Shown here: positions 1 to 8,812 of the stretch, piece by piece
How the letters are laid out: each line of letters opens with the position of its first letter
Numbering within the stretch: the first letter of the stretch is position 1
Origin: SCTD01 sp963781675
Lineage (GTDB): Bacteria > Actinomycetota > Actinomycetes > Mycobacteriales > SCTD01
Assembly: GCA_963781675.1 (NCBI GenBank)
Contig: CAWAGF010000005.1
Location: forward strand, 248,001 to 312,000
Direction: 5' to 3'
DNA: 64,000 bases
Notes under the pieces: model-generated
Seen by the model: the letters and a program-made list of their open reading frames with translations, nothing else
Databases searched by the model: none
Told to the model about the DNA's origin: nothing
Made by a program: the position numbers and the translations under genes

Positions 1-1495
1 CGTCACCGAGGCCGGCGACGGCCGTCTTGAGGTCGCCCTCCGGACGCAGGAGCACGCCCTCGAGGACCTGCAGGGCGATGTCGACGACGTCGTCCTGGAG
101 GCGGCGGCCGTTCGGGAAGCCGGCGAGGTCGCCGCCGACGGCGCCGAGGCGGCTGAACTTCGCGTCACCGACGGGCGTCGGCGGCACGTTGACGTTCAGG
201 CGCAGGTACTCGGCCGGGGCCGGGTTCGGGCTGACCGCGTTCAGGTCCAGGGAGTTGAGGTCGGCGTTGAGCACGCCGGCGCCCGCGCCACCGAAGGTCT
301 TGCCCTCGAAGACGTCCTTGGAGAAGCCGGTGAGGAACGCCGCGACGAGGTCGTTGCGCTTGTCGTCGTTGGTCTGGCCCTCGAGCTTGTTCGGGTTCGG
401 GACCTTGTAGAGCGACTCGACCAGGATCGGGACCTCCGGGTCCTGGACCTTCGGCAGGAAGATGCCGTCGTTGTCCGGGGTGGACCGGTTGAAGAAGTCC
501 TTGAGGTTGGCCGGGACGACCGCCTCGTTGACCAGCGGGTTGCCCAGGCGCGAGACCTGGACGAAGTCGCCGGAGTCGGTGGTGGTGTCGCTGCTGTCGT
601 CGCGCTGGTGGCCGGGGGCCGCGTTGTCGGACGCGAACACGCGGGTCTTGGCGCGCGACGTGGTCGACCAGACGCCGATGACCGGGTTGGCCGCCGGGTC
701 CTGGTTGCGCGGCGAGCAGGCTGCTTGGGCAGCTGCAGCGCCACGGTGTTGACGTTGTAGCCGGACAGCGTGTCGTAGCCGCTCTCCGAGAAGTCCTTGC
801 CGCCGTACAGCAGGTCGAAGATGCGCAGGTCGAGGTAGAACGGGTCGTCGGCCTGGCCGACGTAGGACTTGCCGCCGCCGACCGTGGGCGTGATGGCCTC
901 GTTGCGCAGCTTCACGTAGTCCGGGATGGACGCGATGCCGACGTTGCTCGGCGCGACCTTGCCGTCGCTGACGATCGGCAGGGGCGCCCGCTCGGTGCCG
1001 TCGGCGTTGTAGGTGATCGTCTGCAGCGTGTAGCTCTGCTTGAACAGCAGGGTGGCGTCGTCGTAGCGAGTTCACCGGGCCCTCGTTGTAGAGGAAGGTG
1101 CCGTCCTGCGCACCGCGCTCGGCCGTACCGCGCTTGTCGATGTCCTTGAACAGCCAGCGGTACGTCAGGTCGGGCTTGGCGTCACCGTTGTTGTCGACGT
1201 GGATCTCGTAGCGCGCGGTCGGGTCCCACGGGAAGAAGTTCGGGCCGCCGGCGGGCTCCTGGAAGGGCAGCCAGTTCGCGATGAGCGTGACGCTGTTGGG
1301 GTCGTCCGGCGACACGAACGCGTACGTGTCCGTGTTGTCGGCGCCGGGGTCGGTCTGCGTGTACGGCGCCTCGCGGTGGCTGGACGCCGAGGAGGTGCCC
1401 GGGCCGAGCAGGGCGGCGCCGGAGGCGGCCGTCGCGCCGGCCGCGAGGATGGCGAGAGCGCGTCGTCGCGCCGTCGGCCTCGTGGGAAGAGCCAT
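1..1495 (-). CDS. DUF4331 secreted protein (partial, frameshifted)
   Basis: Exported protein of unknown function; the 3' end lies outside the window. The ATG at 1495 opens an Ala-rich signal peptide ending near residue 37, followed by the family signature SSHREAP (about 38-44), then DPGADNTDTYAFVSPDDP and NWLPFQEPAGG. Two frameshifts break it: near 1066, where removing one base joins EGPVNSL to DDATLLFKQ, and near 720, where LQLPK must join SPRNQDP. Downstream family motifs (SRLGNPLVNEAVVP, FLPKVQDPEVP) are intact. DUF4331 proteins often sit with an ECF sigma factor; none is visible here. It is divergent from the TPR/NicO pair. Family assignment is firm; function is unknown. Confidence 0.88.
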   Translation of the reverse strand, partial: MALPTRPTARRRALAILAAGATAASGAALLGPGTSSASSHREAPYTQTDPGADNTDTYAFVSPDDPNSVTLIANWLPFQEPAGGPNFFPWDPTARYEIHVDNNGDAKPDLTYRWLFKDIDKRGTAERGAQDGTFLYNEGPVNSLRRRHPAVQAELHAADDHLQRRRHRAGAPADRQRRQGRAEQRRHRVHPGLREAAQRGHHAHGRRRQVLRRPGRRPVLPRPAHLRPAVRRQGLLGERLRHAVRLQRQHRGAAAAQAACSPRNQDPAANPVIGVWSTTSRAKTRVFASDNAAPGHQRDDSSDTTTDSGDFVQVSRLGNPLVNEAVVPANLKDFFNRSTPDNDGIFLPKVQDPEVPILVESLYKVPNPNKLEGQTNDDKRNDLVAAFLTGFSKDVFEGKTFGGAGAGVLNADLNSLDLNAVSPNPAPAEYLRLNVNVPPTPVGDAKFSRLGAVGGDLAGFPNGRRLQDDVVDIALQVLEGVLLRPEGDLKTAVAGLGD

Positions 1496-1569
1496 GTGTC
1501 TCCTTGTTCAGGGTGGTGCACGGGGACGTGCCGTGGAGCCGCGGCACCAAGGAGGCACCGCTCGAGGAG

Positions 1570-1615
1570 CGTTCGCACGCGGGTCGCGAACGGATCCCTT
1601 CCCGAGGCAGGGATC
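1570..1615. promoter_or_regulatory. Two 7-9-7 inverted repeats between divergent genes
   Basis: CGTTCGC at 1570-1576 pairs with GCGAACG at 1586-1592, and GATCCCT at 1593-1599 pairs with AGGGATC at 1609-1615. Both have 7-base arms and 9-base spacers. They lie in the 237-base gap between the divergent DUF4331 and TPR genes. They could be operators or an RNA hairpin; no regulator is identifiable. Confidence 0.35.
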
Positions 1616-1732
1616 TTCCCGACCTCCCGGACGTCCTGGGGCAGAGCGGGACGAGCGGCCAGCCGGGCAAGCCGCGAGCGGGCCGCGCACGAACGTCCGG
1701 TCGTACCGTGACCGGCAACCGGAAGGACCTCC

Positions 1733-3019
1733 ATGCAGCGCCTGGCCCGCGTCGCCCTCTCCGGCGTCGCCGTGCTCGGGCTGGCCGCCGGCCTGCTGGC
1801 CGTCGGCGCCGCGGCCGGCTCCCCTCCCCCGGCGCAGTCCGACCGTCCCGCGGCGGAGCGGGTCGACGACATCACCCGGCTGCAGGCCGACCTGGTGCGC
1901 GTCCCCGGGGACGCCGCCTCCTGGACCCAGCTCGGCGACGCCTACCTGCGCGAGACGCGGACGACGGCCGACCCGACCTACTACGCCAAGGCGGAGGGGG
2001 CCTTCCGCAAGGCCCTCGCGCTGCGCCCGGACGACGCCGCTCCCGTGACCGGCCTGGCCGCGCTGGCCGCGGCCCGCCACGACTTCAGCGGCGCCCTGGC
2101 GATGACCGATCGGGCGCTCGCGCTCAACCCGTACGACGCCACGACCTTCGCCGTCCGCAGCGACGCGCTCAACGAGCTGGGACGCTACGACGAGTCCCTG
2201 GCCGCCGTGCAGAAGATGGCCGACCTGCGCCCGGGCGTGGCCACCTCCACCCGCGCGTCGTACGCCTTCGAGCTGCGCGGCGACGTCGTCAGGGCGCGGG
2301 CGGCGCTCGAGGAGGCGGCGCAGCTGGCCAAGGAGCCGGCCGACGTCGCCTTCGCGCAGTACTACCTGGGTGAGCTGGCCTGGAACGAGGGCGACCTGCC
2401 GGCCGCGCGCGCGGCGTACGAGGCCGGGCTCGAGGCCGACCCCGGGTACGGCGCGCTCCGCGGCGGGCTGGCCAAGGTGCTGGCCGCCGAGGGCGAGACC
2501 GACCTCGCGCTGTCCCAGCTCCAGGAGCTGGTCCAGGAGCTGCCCGCTCCGGAGCTGCTCGTGCAGTACGGCGAGCTGCTCGAGGCGACCGGCGACGTCG
2601 ACGGGGCGCAGGAGCAGTACGACGTGGTGCGGGCGACCCAGCAGCTCTACGCCGCCAACGGCCAGGACGTGGACACCGAGCTCGCGCTGTTCGAGGCCGA
2701 CCACGGCGACCCGCAGGAGGCCGTCGCGTTCGCGCAGAAGGCCTACGCCAAGCGGCCGACGTCGATCTTCACCCAGGACGCGTACGCCTGGGCGCTGCTC
2801 AAGGCCGGCCGCGCCCGCGAGGCGCTGCCGATCGCGCGGCAGGCCCTGCGGCTCGGGCTGCGCTCCCCCGCGCTGCTGGCCCGGGTCGGCACCGTCGAGG
2901 CCGCCGCCGGGGAGCGGGCCGCCGCCCGCGCCACGCTGGTGCGCATGAGCACGCTGAACCCGAGGTTCTCGCCGCTGCACGGCCCGCGGGCGCAGGAGCT
3001 GCTGGCGTCGCTGCCGTGA
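1733..3019 (+). CDS. TPR-repeat exported protein
   Basis: A 428-residue protein with an N-terminal signal or anchor (about residues 1-30) followed by tandem tetratricopeptide-like helices to the C terminus. Repeats of the type A-x-L-G-x-x-A-Y and A-x-x-A-L-x-L-x-P recur, for example around residues 62-70 and 85-105. TPR arrays are protein-binding scaffolds, so it probably works outside the membrane with a partner. An AAGGA ribosome site precedes the ATG. Its stop overlaps the GTG of the NicO transporter (GTGA), which suggests translational coupling and a shared role, perhaps in metal handling. No enzymatic motif is visible. Confidence 0.85.
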   Translation: MQRLARVALSGVAVLGLAAGLLAVGAAAGSPPPAQSDRPAAERVDDITRLQADLVRVPGDAASWTQLGDAYLRETRTTADPTYYAKAEGAFRKALALRPDDAAPVTGLAALAAARHDFSGALAMTDRALALNPYDATTFAVRSDALNELGRYDESLAAVQKMADLRPGVATSTRASYAFELRGDVVRARAALEEAAQLAKEPADVAFAQYYLGELAWNEGDLPAARAAYEAGLEADPGYGALRGGLAKVLAAEGETDLALSQLQELVQELPAPELLVQYGELLEATGDVDGAQEQYDVVRATQQLYAANGQDVDTELALFEADHGDPQEAVAFAQKAYAKRPTSIFTQDAYAWALLKAGRAREALPIARQALRLGLRSPALLARVGTVEAAAGERAAARATLVRMSTLNPRFSPLHGPRAQELLASLP

Positions 3020-4722
3020 GGCGCGCGCTCCTCGTCGCGGCGGCCGCGCTGGGCCTGGCGCTCGTCCCGGCCGGCGCGGCGTCCGCCCACCCGCTCGGCA
3101 ACTTCACCGTCAACACCGCGGACCGGGTGACGGTCACCGCCGAGGGCGTCGAGGTGCTGCACGTCGTCGACCTGGCGGAGATCCCGACGGTGCAGCTCGG
3201 CCAGCGCCGGGCCGGCGTCGACACCGACGGCGACGGCGCGCTGTCGCCCGAGGAGCTGACCGCGCACGCCGGCCGCGAGTGCGCCCGCGTCGCACCGCTG
3301 CTGTCGCTGGAGGTGGACGGCGGCGCAGCACCGCTGTCGGTGGTGTCCTCCACGGGCGAGTCCCGCGCGGGGACCGCCGGGCTGCGCACGACCCGGCTCA
3401 CCTGCACGCTGCTGGCCTCCGGACGTCCCTCGGGCGAGGTGTCCTTCAGCGACCCCGTCGCGCTCGAGCGCAACGGCTGGCGCGAGGTCACCGCCGCGTC
3501 CGAGTGCGGTCCGCTGCGCGGGTCCTCGGTGCCGGAGGAGAGCCCGAGCGGGCTGCTCGCCAGCTACCCGGAGGACCTGCTGTCCTCCCCGCTGGAGGTC
3601 ACCACGGCCTCCTTCGGTGTACGGGCCGGGGCTGCCTGCACCGGCGGGCTCGCCACCGGCGAGGCGTCCGAGGACGAGATCGCGCCGCGCGGCGTCGACT
3701 CCCTGACGCGCGGCTTCACCGACTTCCTGTCCCGGCCCGACCTGACGCTGCCGTTCGCCCTGCTGTCGATCGCGGCCGCCGTGCTGTTCGGCGTCGTGCA
3801 CGCCCTCGCGCCCGGGCACGGCAAGACCGTGATGGCCGCCTACCTGGTGGGCCAGCGCGGGACGCGCCGGCAGGCGCTGCAGCTCGGCGCCGTCGTCACC
3901 TTCACGCACACGGCCAGCGTGCTGCTGCTCGGCGCGGTGCTGGCTGCCGGGGCGCTGGCCGCGCCGGAGCTGGTGGTGCCGGTGACCGAGGTGCTGTCGG
4001 GGGTGCTGCTCGCGGTGGTCGGGGTGTACCTCGCGGTGCTCGCGGTGCGGCGGCTGCGCGGAGCGGGGCACGCCGACCACGGGCACGGGGAGCACGGGCA
4101 CGAGCACCCGCACGACCACGACCACGAGCACGATCGCGCGGGCCACGACCACGGCCCGCACGGCGGCCACGACCACGGCCCGCACGGCGGCCACGACCAC
4201 GGCCCGCACGACCACCCGCACCCGCACGAGCACGCCGGGGGCCAGCACGACCACGACCACGACGAGCCCGGCGACGAGCACCCCCACCGCGAGCTCGTCA
4301 CCGCCGGCGGCGTCGCCGTCGCCGCCCGCCCGCTGACCCACAGCCACGGCGGTCGGACCCACACCCACGCGCCGCTGCCCGAGGGGCCGCTGTCGTGGAG
4401 GGCGCTGGCCGGCATGGGCGTCGCCGGCGGGCTGGTGCCGAGCCCGAGCGCGCTGCTCGTCCTGCTGAGCGCCAACGCGCTCGGGCGCCCGCTGTTCGGG
4501 GTGCTGCTCGTCGTGGCGTACGGACTCGGCATGGCCGTCACCCTCACGGCGGCCGGCCTGCTCCTGCTGCGGGCCCGCGCGGTGCTCGACCGGCGCGGCT
4601 GGACCGGCGGCCGGGCCGCGCGCTGGGTGCGGCTGCTGCCGCTGGGCACGGCCGCTGTCGTGGTGCTGGTCGGGCTCGGGCTGGTCGTCCGCGGGCTGTC
4701 CACAGGGCGCGGCCTGCTCTAG
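3016..4722 (+). CDS. NicO/RcnA-type nickel/cobalt transporter with His-rich loop
   Basis: Predicted inner-membrane Ni2+/Co2+ transporter. A signal peptide (1-24) leads to HPLGNFTVN, then an EF-hand-like DTDGDGALSPEE (about 69-80) in a long extracytoplasmic domain. The NicO core starts near residue 245 with HALAPGHGK (about 262-270) and continues with FTHTASV and, later, GGLVPSPSAL; about six membrane segments are evident. Between them, roughly residues 350-428 are dominated by His, Asp and Gly and include three copies of an eight-residue repeat, followed by HSHGGRTHTH. The GTG start overlaps the TPR gene stop. Whether it imports or exports metal cannot be told from sequence. Confidence 0.88.
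   Translation: MRRALLVAAAALGLALVPAGAASAHPLGNFTVNTADRVTVTAEGVEVLHVVDLAEIPTVQLGQRRAGVDTDGDGALSPEELTAHAGRECARVAPLLSLEVDGGAAPLSVVSSTGESRAGTAGLRTTRLTCTLLASGRPSGEVSFSDPVALERNGWREVTAASECGPLRGSSVPEESPSGLLASYPEDLLSSPLEVTTASFGVRAGAACTGGLATGEASEDEIAPRGVDSLTRGFTDFLSRPDLTLPFALLSIAAAVLFGVVHALAPGHGKTVMAAYLVGQRGTRRQALQLGAVVTFTHTASVLLLGAVLAAGALAAPELVVPVTEVLSGVLLAVVGVYLAVLAVRRLRGAGHADHGHGEHGHEHPHDHDHEHDRAGHDHGPHGGHDHGPHGGHDHGPHDHPHPHEHAGGQHDHDHDEPGDEHPHRELVTAGGVAVAARPLTHSHGGRTHTHAPLPEGPLSWRALAGMGVAGGLVPSPSALLVLLSANALGRPLFGVLLVVAYGLGMAVTLTAAGLLLLRARAVLDRRGWTGGRAARWVRLLPLGTAAVVVLVGLGLVVRGLSTGRGLL
4141..4209 (+). repeat. 24-bp tandem repeat encoding His-rich loop
   Basis: Nearly three perfect copies of a 24-base unit (starts 4141, 4165, 4189) encode GHDHGPHG in the metal-binding loop of the NicO transporter. 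In-frame unit length and perfect identity suggest recent expansion or slippage, so copy number may vary between strains. Confidence 0.9.
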
Positions 4723-4769
4723 CGCGTCGCTGCCCGGTCTTGTCGGAGCGCGCCCCTAGCGTCCGCTGC

Positions 4770-6554
4770 GTGCCCAGCCCGACGCTGCAGATCCCCGTGC
4801 AGGCCACCTTCGACGAGCTCGGCACCCCCCTGCGCGAGACCACCTTCGTCGTCGTCGACCTCGAGACGACCGGCGGCTCGCACCTGACCTGCGAGATCAC
4901 CGAGATCGGCGCGGTGAAGGTCCGCGGCGGCGAGGTGCTCGGCGAGTTCCAGACGCTGGTGCGGCCCTCGTCCGCCATCCCGCCGTTCATCGCCGTGCTG
5001 ACCGGCATCACCGACGCCATGGTCGCCGGCGCCCCGCGGCTGGACCAGGCGCTGCCGGCCTTCCTCGAGTTCGCCCGCGGCACGGTGCTGGTCGCCCACA
5101 ACGCGCCGTTCGACCTCGGCTTCCTCAAGGCCGGCTGCGAGCGCACCGGCCTGGTCTGGCCCGGTCACGACTCGCTCGACACCGCCAAGCTCGCCCGGCG
5201 GGTGCTCACCCGCGACGAGTCGCCCAACTGCAAGCTCTCGACGCTGGCCCGGCTGTTCCGGAGCACCACCGAGCCCAACCACCGCGCCCTGTCCGACGCT
5301 CGCGCCACCGTCGACGTGCTGCACGGGCTGATCGCCCGCCTGGGGGGCCTCGGCGTCCACAGCCTGGAGGAGCTGCGCACCTTCTCCGCGCAGGTCAGCC
5401 CCCAGCAGCGCCGCAAGCGGCACCTCGCCGACGCGCTGCCGACCGCGCCCGGCGTCTACCTGTTCCGCGACGCGCGCGACCGGGTGCTCTACGTCGGCAA
5501 GAGCACCAACCTGCGCACCCGCGTGCGGACGTACTTCACCGCCAGCGAGACCCGCACCCGCATGGCCGAGATGGTCGGCCTCGCCGAGCGGGTCGACCCG
5601 GTCGTCTGCAGCACCGGTCTGGAGGCCGAGGTGCGCGAGCTGCGGCTGATCGCCGAGCACAGCCCGCGCTACAACCGGCGCAGCAAGCGGCCGGACAAGG
5701 CGATCTGGGTCAAGCTCACGGTCGAGGCGTTCCCGCGGCTGTCCACCGTCCGCAAGGTGCTGGACGACGGCGCGCTCTACCTCGGGCCGTTCAGCCGGGC
5801 GGCGTCGGCCGAGATGGCGGTGGCCGCCGTGCACGAGGCGCTGCCGCTGCGCCAGTGCACCAAGCGGCTGTCGATCCGGACGCCCAGCAGCGCCTGCGTG
5901 CTGGCCGAGATGCGCCGGTGCGGGGCGCCGTGCCTCGGTCCGTTCGAGGGCGAGTCGGTGGAGGCCTACGCCCACCACGCCCAGCAGTACTCCGCGGCCG
6001 TCACCGGCGACCCGTCCCGCGTGGTCGACGTCCTGACCGCGCGGATCGAGGCGCTCGCTGCCGCCGAGCGCTACGAGGACGCCGCCGCGCAGCGGGACCG
6101 GCTGACGGCGTTCGTCCGCGCGGTGGCCAAGCTCCAGCGGCTGGCCGCGCTCACCGGCGTGCCGGAGCTGGTGGCCGCCCGGCCCACCGCCGACCTGGGC
6201 TGGGAGCTCGCCGTCGTGCGCTCCGGCCGGCTCGTCGCCGCCGGCGTGGTGCCGCGGGGGGCGCGCCCGGGGCCGTACGTCGACGCGCTGGTGGCCACCG
6301 CCGAGACGGTGCTGCCCGCGCCGGGACCGCTGCCGGCAGCGACCGCCGAGGAGGTGGAGTGCGTCCTGCGGTGGCTGGAGACGCCGGGCACCCGGCTGGT
6401 GCGGCTGACCGGCACCTGGGCCTCCCCGGCCTACGGGGCGGGCGGCCGGCGCGGGTGGCTGGAGGCGGCGCAGGACGCCCGGTCCGCCGTGCGCCCGTTC
6501 GACGACCGGCGCGGACTGCGTCCGGTCGCCCAGCCGCACCGCGCCAGCGCCTGA
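4770..6554 (+). CDS. DEDDh exonuclease fused to UvrC-like GIY-YIG domain
   Basis: A 594-residue fusion found widely in actinobacteria (Rv2191-like). The N terminus is a DnaQ-type 3'-5' exonuclease: VVDLETTG near residue 30 (ExoI), HNAPFDLGFL near 110 (ExoII), and HRALSDARAT with the ExoIII His/Asp. From about residue 228 a UvrC N-terminal-like segment follows: GVYLFRD, VLYVGKSTNLRTR, then Cys-containing and UvrB-binding-like regions. The helix-hairpin-helix and RNase H-like half of UvrC is absent. A role in DNA repair or end processing is inferred. The GTG at 4770 is chosen because the conserved sequence begins just downstream and the upstream extension in this frame is an antisense-like shadow of the transporter gene. 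Confidence 0.9.
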   Translation: MPSPTLQIPVQATFDELGTPLRETTFVVVDLETTGGSHLTCEITEIGAVKVRGGEVLGEFQTLVRPSSAIPPFIAVLTGITDAMVAGAPRLDQALPAFLEFARGTVLVAHNAPFDLGFLKAGCERTGLVWPGHDSLDTAKLARRVLTRDESPNCKLSTLARLFRSTTEPNHRALSDARATVDVLHGLIARLGGLGVHSLEELRTFSAQVSPQQRRKRHLADALPTAPGVYLFRDARDRVLYVGKSTNLRTRVRTYFTASETRTRMAEMVGLAERVDPVVCSTGLEAEVRELRLIAEHSPRYNRRSKRPDKAIWVKLTVEAFPRLSTVRKVLDDGALYLGPFSRAASAEMAVAAVHEALPLRQCTKRLSIRTPSSACVLAEMRRCGAPCLGPFEGESVEAYAHHAQQYSAAVTGDPSRVVDVLTARIEALAAAERYEDAAAQRDRLTAFVRAVAKLQRLAALTGVPELVAARPTADLGWELAVVRSGRLVAAGVVPRGARPGPYVDALVATAETVLPAPGPLPAATAEEVECVLRWLETPGTRLVRLTGTWASPAYGAGGRRGWLEAAQDARSAVRPFDDRRGLRPVAQPHRASA

Positions 6555-6562
6555 GGGCCGGC

Positions 6563-7508
6563 CTACCTGCAGGCGTCGAACAGCAGCCCGAGGTCCACCT
6601 GCGGCCCGACCCCCGCCTCCGGCTCGGCCACCGCCCGCAGCCCCAGCTCCTGCTGCGCCCCGAAGCGCTCGACCACCATGACCAGCCGCCCGGCCGGCTG
6701 CAGCGCGCTGCAGTCCTCGATCGTGAAGGCCAGCCGCACGATCACGAGGCCGTCCGTGTCGATCGACCGCCCGCCGTCGACCTCCCGCGCGGTGAAGCGC
6801 ACCCCCGGCACCTCGCCGGTGATGCTCAGCAGCTGCAGCGGCGGCCCGGCGTTGCGCACCTCGAGCCGCAGCACCCCGCGGGCGCCCGCGCCGTCGCGCT
6901 CGGCCGTACCGCCCGCCGGCCGCACCCCCAGGTCGGTCGAGGTGCCGGCGCTGCGCCCGCGGGCGCTCGGCGGGCAGCCGCCGAGGGTGAAGCCGCCGCG
7001 CCCGGGCGAGCGCAGGTCCGGGTCGACGACGGCGAGCTCGCGCCGCTGCACCGGCTGCCCGTCGCCGGCGACCGACACCAGCAGCCGGCCGGGCAGCACG
7101 AGCCGGGTGCAGTCCGGCACGACGAAGCCGATCGTGAACAGCCGCTCCTCGTACCCCTCCAGCGGCTTGCCGTAGGCCGGCGCCACCGAGGTGACCCGCA
7201 GCCCCTCGACCGCGATCCGCAGCTGACCGCAGCCGCACGCGCTGGGCGTTCCGGTTCACCAGCAGCAGCGACAGCTCGCCGCGGGCGACGCCGCCGACGG
7301 TCGAGGAGGTCGTCCCTGCCGGGCGGACGTCCACCACCACCCGCGCCGCCTCCTGCGCCCGGACCTCGCGCTGCTGGGCGGCGACCAGCAGCCCGGCGCC
7401 GCCGGTGCCGACGGCCAGCACCGCGACCAGCGCGACCGCCCAGGGCGGCAGCCGGAGCGCGCGCCACGAGCGGGGCTCGCGCTCGTCGCCGCTCACGAGC
7501 AGGTCCAC
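6563..7508 (-). CDS. Single-pass membrane protein, unknown function (frameshifted)
   Basis: Not recognised. The repaired product, about 314 residues, has a short cytoplasmic N terminus, one membrane helix (PPWAVALVAVLAVGTGGAGLL) and a large extracytoplasmic region rich in beta-strand-like segments with several Cys, including one just before the C terminus. A frameshift near 7230 separates the N-terminal part (SLLLVNRNAQ) from the remainder (LRIAVEGLRVTSVAP). The GTG at 7508 gives a 43-base gap to the divergent RAM-domain gene. A longer start at 7577 would overlap that gene. Confidence 0.6.
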
Positions 7509-7551
7509 CTCCGGAGTGTGACCCAGGCGCGCCGCGGATAGGTTCTGAGAG

Positions 7552-7833
7552 GTGATCACCGCCATCGTCCTGGTCAACGCCGCCGTCGACCAGATCCCGG
7601 AGGTGGCGCAGCGGATCGCCGACCTCGACGGGGTCAGCGAGGTCTACTCGGTGGCCGGCGACGTCGACCTGGTCGCGATGGTCCGGGTGCGGCGGCACGA
7701 GGACCTGCACGAGGCCATCGCCGGCAACCTCAACAAGGTCGACGGGGTGCTCGCCACGCAGACGCTGATCGCGTTCCAGGCCTACAGCAGGCACGACCTC
7801 GAGGCCACCTTCTCGCTCGGGATCGAGCAGTGA
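7552..7833 (+). CDS. Stand-alone Lrp/AsnC ligand-binding (RAM) domain protein
   Basis: 93 residues equal to the C-terminal RAM domain of Lrp/AsnC regulators, without the DNA-binding helix-turn-helix. The pattern GVSEVYSVAGDVDLVAMVRV followed by LNKVDGVLATQTLIAF is typical of the alpha-beta effector-binding fold. Such proteins form oligomers that bind amino acids and may tune full-length Lrp proteins. The GTG start follows AGAGG. Its stop overlaps the GTG of the next gene (GTGA), so the two are probably co-translated. Confidence 0.87.
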   Translation: MITAIVLVNAAVDQIPEVAQRIADLDGVSEVYSVAGDVDLVAMVRVRRHEDLHEAIAGNLNKVDGVLATQTLIAFQAYSRHDLEATFSLGIEQ

Positions 7834-8783
7834 GCTCCACGGGGACCGGCCAGTTCGCCGAGGTCAAGGGCGGCGAGTTCGTCCGGCAGGGCAACCACTT
7901 CACCGACCGGATCACCTCCGACGGCAGCAGCGACTACCCGGTCGAGGCCGGCCGGTACGTCCTCTACGTCTGCCTGGCCTGCCCGTGGGCGCACCGCTCG
8001 GTGATCGTCCGCAGCCTGCTCGGCCTCGAGGACGCGATCGGGCTCCGCGTCGTCGACCCGATCCGCGACGACAAGGGCTGGCGCTTCACCCTCGACGAGG
8101 GCGGCGTCGACCCGGTGACCGGCGCGTCGTACGTCATGGAGCTCTACAAGAGGAGCGACCCGTCGTTCGAGGGCCGCGCCACGGTGCCGTTCCTGTGGGA
8201 CACCAGGACCGGGCGCATCGTCAGCAACGACTACCCCCAGATCACCCTGGACCTCTCGACGCAGTGGACCGCGCTGCACCGGGACGGGGCGCCGGAGCTC
8301 TACCCGGAGCACTCCCGCGCGGCGATCGACGACATGGCCGAGCAGAACTTCCACGCCGTGAACAACGGCGTCTACAAGGCCGGCTTCGCCACCTCGCAGG
8401 AGAAGTACGAGGCGGCGTACGACGCGCTGTTCGCGCAGCTGGCCAAGCTCGACGAGCACCTGGCCACCGAGCGCTACCTCGTGGGGCGGCAGCTGTCGGA
8501 GGCCGACGTCCGCCTCTACACGACGCTGGTCCGCTTCGACGCGGCCTACCACGGCCACTTCAAGTGCAACGAGCGCAAGCTCACGGAGTTCGCGCACCTC
8601 TGGCCGTACGCCCGCGACCTGTTCCAGACGCCGGGCTTCGGCGACACGACGGACTTCGACCACATCAAGCGGCACTACTACGGCACGCACGACAAGATCA
8701 ACCCGACGCTGGTCGTGCCCAAGGGGCCGGACCTGTCCGGGTGGTCGGAGCCGCACGGGCGCGACCACCTCGGCGACGGCTGA
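7830..8783 (+). CDS. Glutathionyl-hydroquinone reductase-like GST (Xi class)
   Basis: 317 residues, the normal length for the YqjG/ECM4 (Xi) family. The CPWAHR motif lies at about residues 50-55 within VCLACPWAHRS; its Cys is the catalytic thiol. An N-terminal thioredoxin-like half is followed by the all-helical domain with EADVRLYTTLVRFD. Family members reduce S-conjugated hydroquinones. Because actinomycetes usually use mycothiol rather than glutathione, the physiological thiol is uncertain. Coupled to the upstream RAM-domain gene by a GTGA overlap. It converges on trpD with about 30 bases between. Confidence 0.88.
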   Translation: MSSTGTGQFAEVKGGEFVRQGNHFTDRITSDGSSDYPVEAGRYVLYVCLACPWAHRSVIVRSLLGLEDAIGLRVVDPIRDDKGWRFTLDEGGVDPVTGASYVMELYKRSDPSFEGRATVPFLWDTRTGRIVSNDYPQITLDLSTQWTALHRDGAPELYPEHSRAAIDDMAEQNFHAVNNGVYKAGFATSQEKYEAAYDALFAQLAKLDEHLATERYLVGRQLSEADVRLYTTLVRFDAAYHGHFKCNERKLTEFAHLWPYARDLFQTPGFGDTTDFDHIKRHYYGTHDKINPTLVVPKGPDLSGWSEPHGRDHLGDG

Positions 8784-8812
8784 GCACCCGACGACCTGCC
8801 GAGCGCGCCGAG

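Noticed and set aside
4141..4209. Short tandem repeats resembling a tiny CRISPR array
   Set aside because: Units abut with no spacers and encode an in-frame His-rich loop of the NicO transporter.
3279..4769. In-frame N-terminal extension of the DnaQ-UvrC gene by about 500 codons
   Set aside because: The extension is the out-of-frame shadow of the NicO gene, rich in Arg/Ala, and homologues begin at the GTG near 4770.
4719..7577. 952-codon open frame on the minus strand
   Set aside because: It is largely antisense to the DnaQ-UvrC gene, has low-complexity Ala/Arg/Gly composition and no family motif; such shadows are common at high GC.
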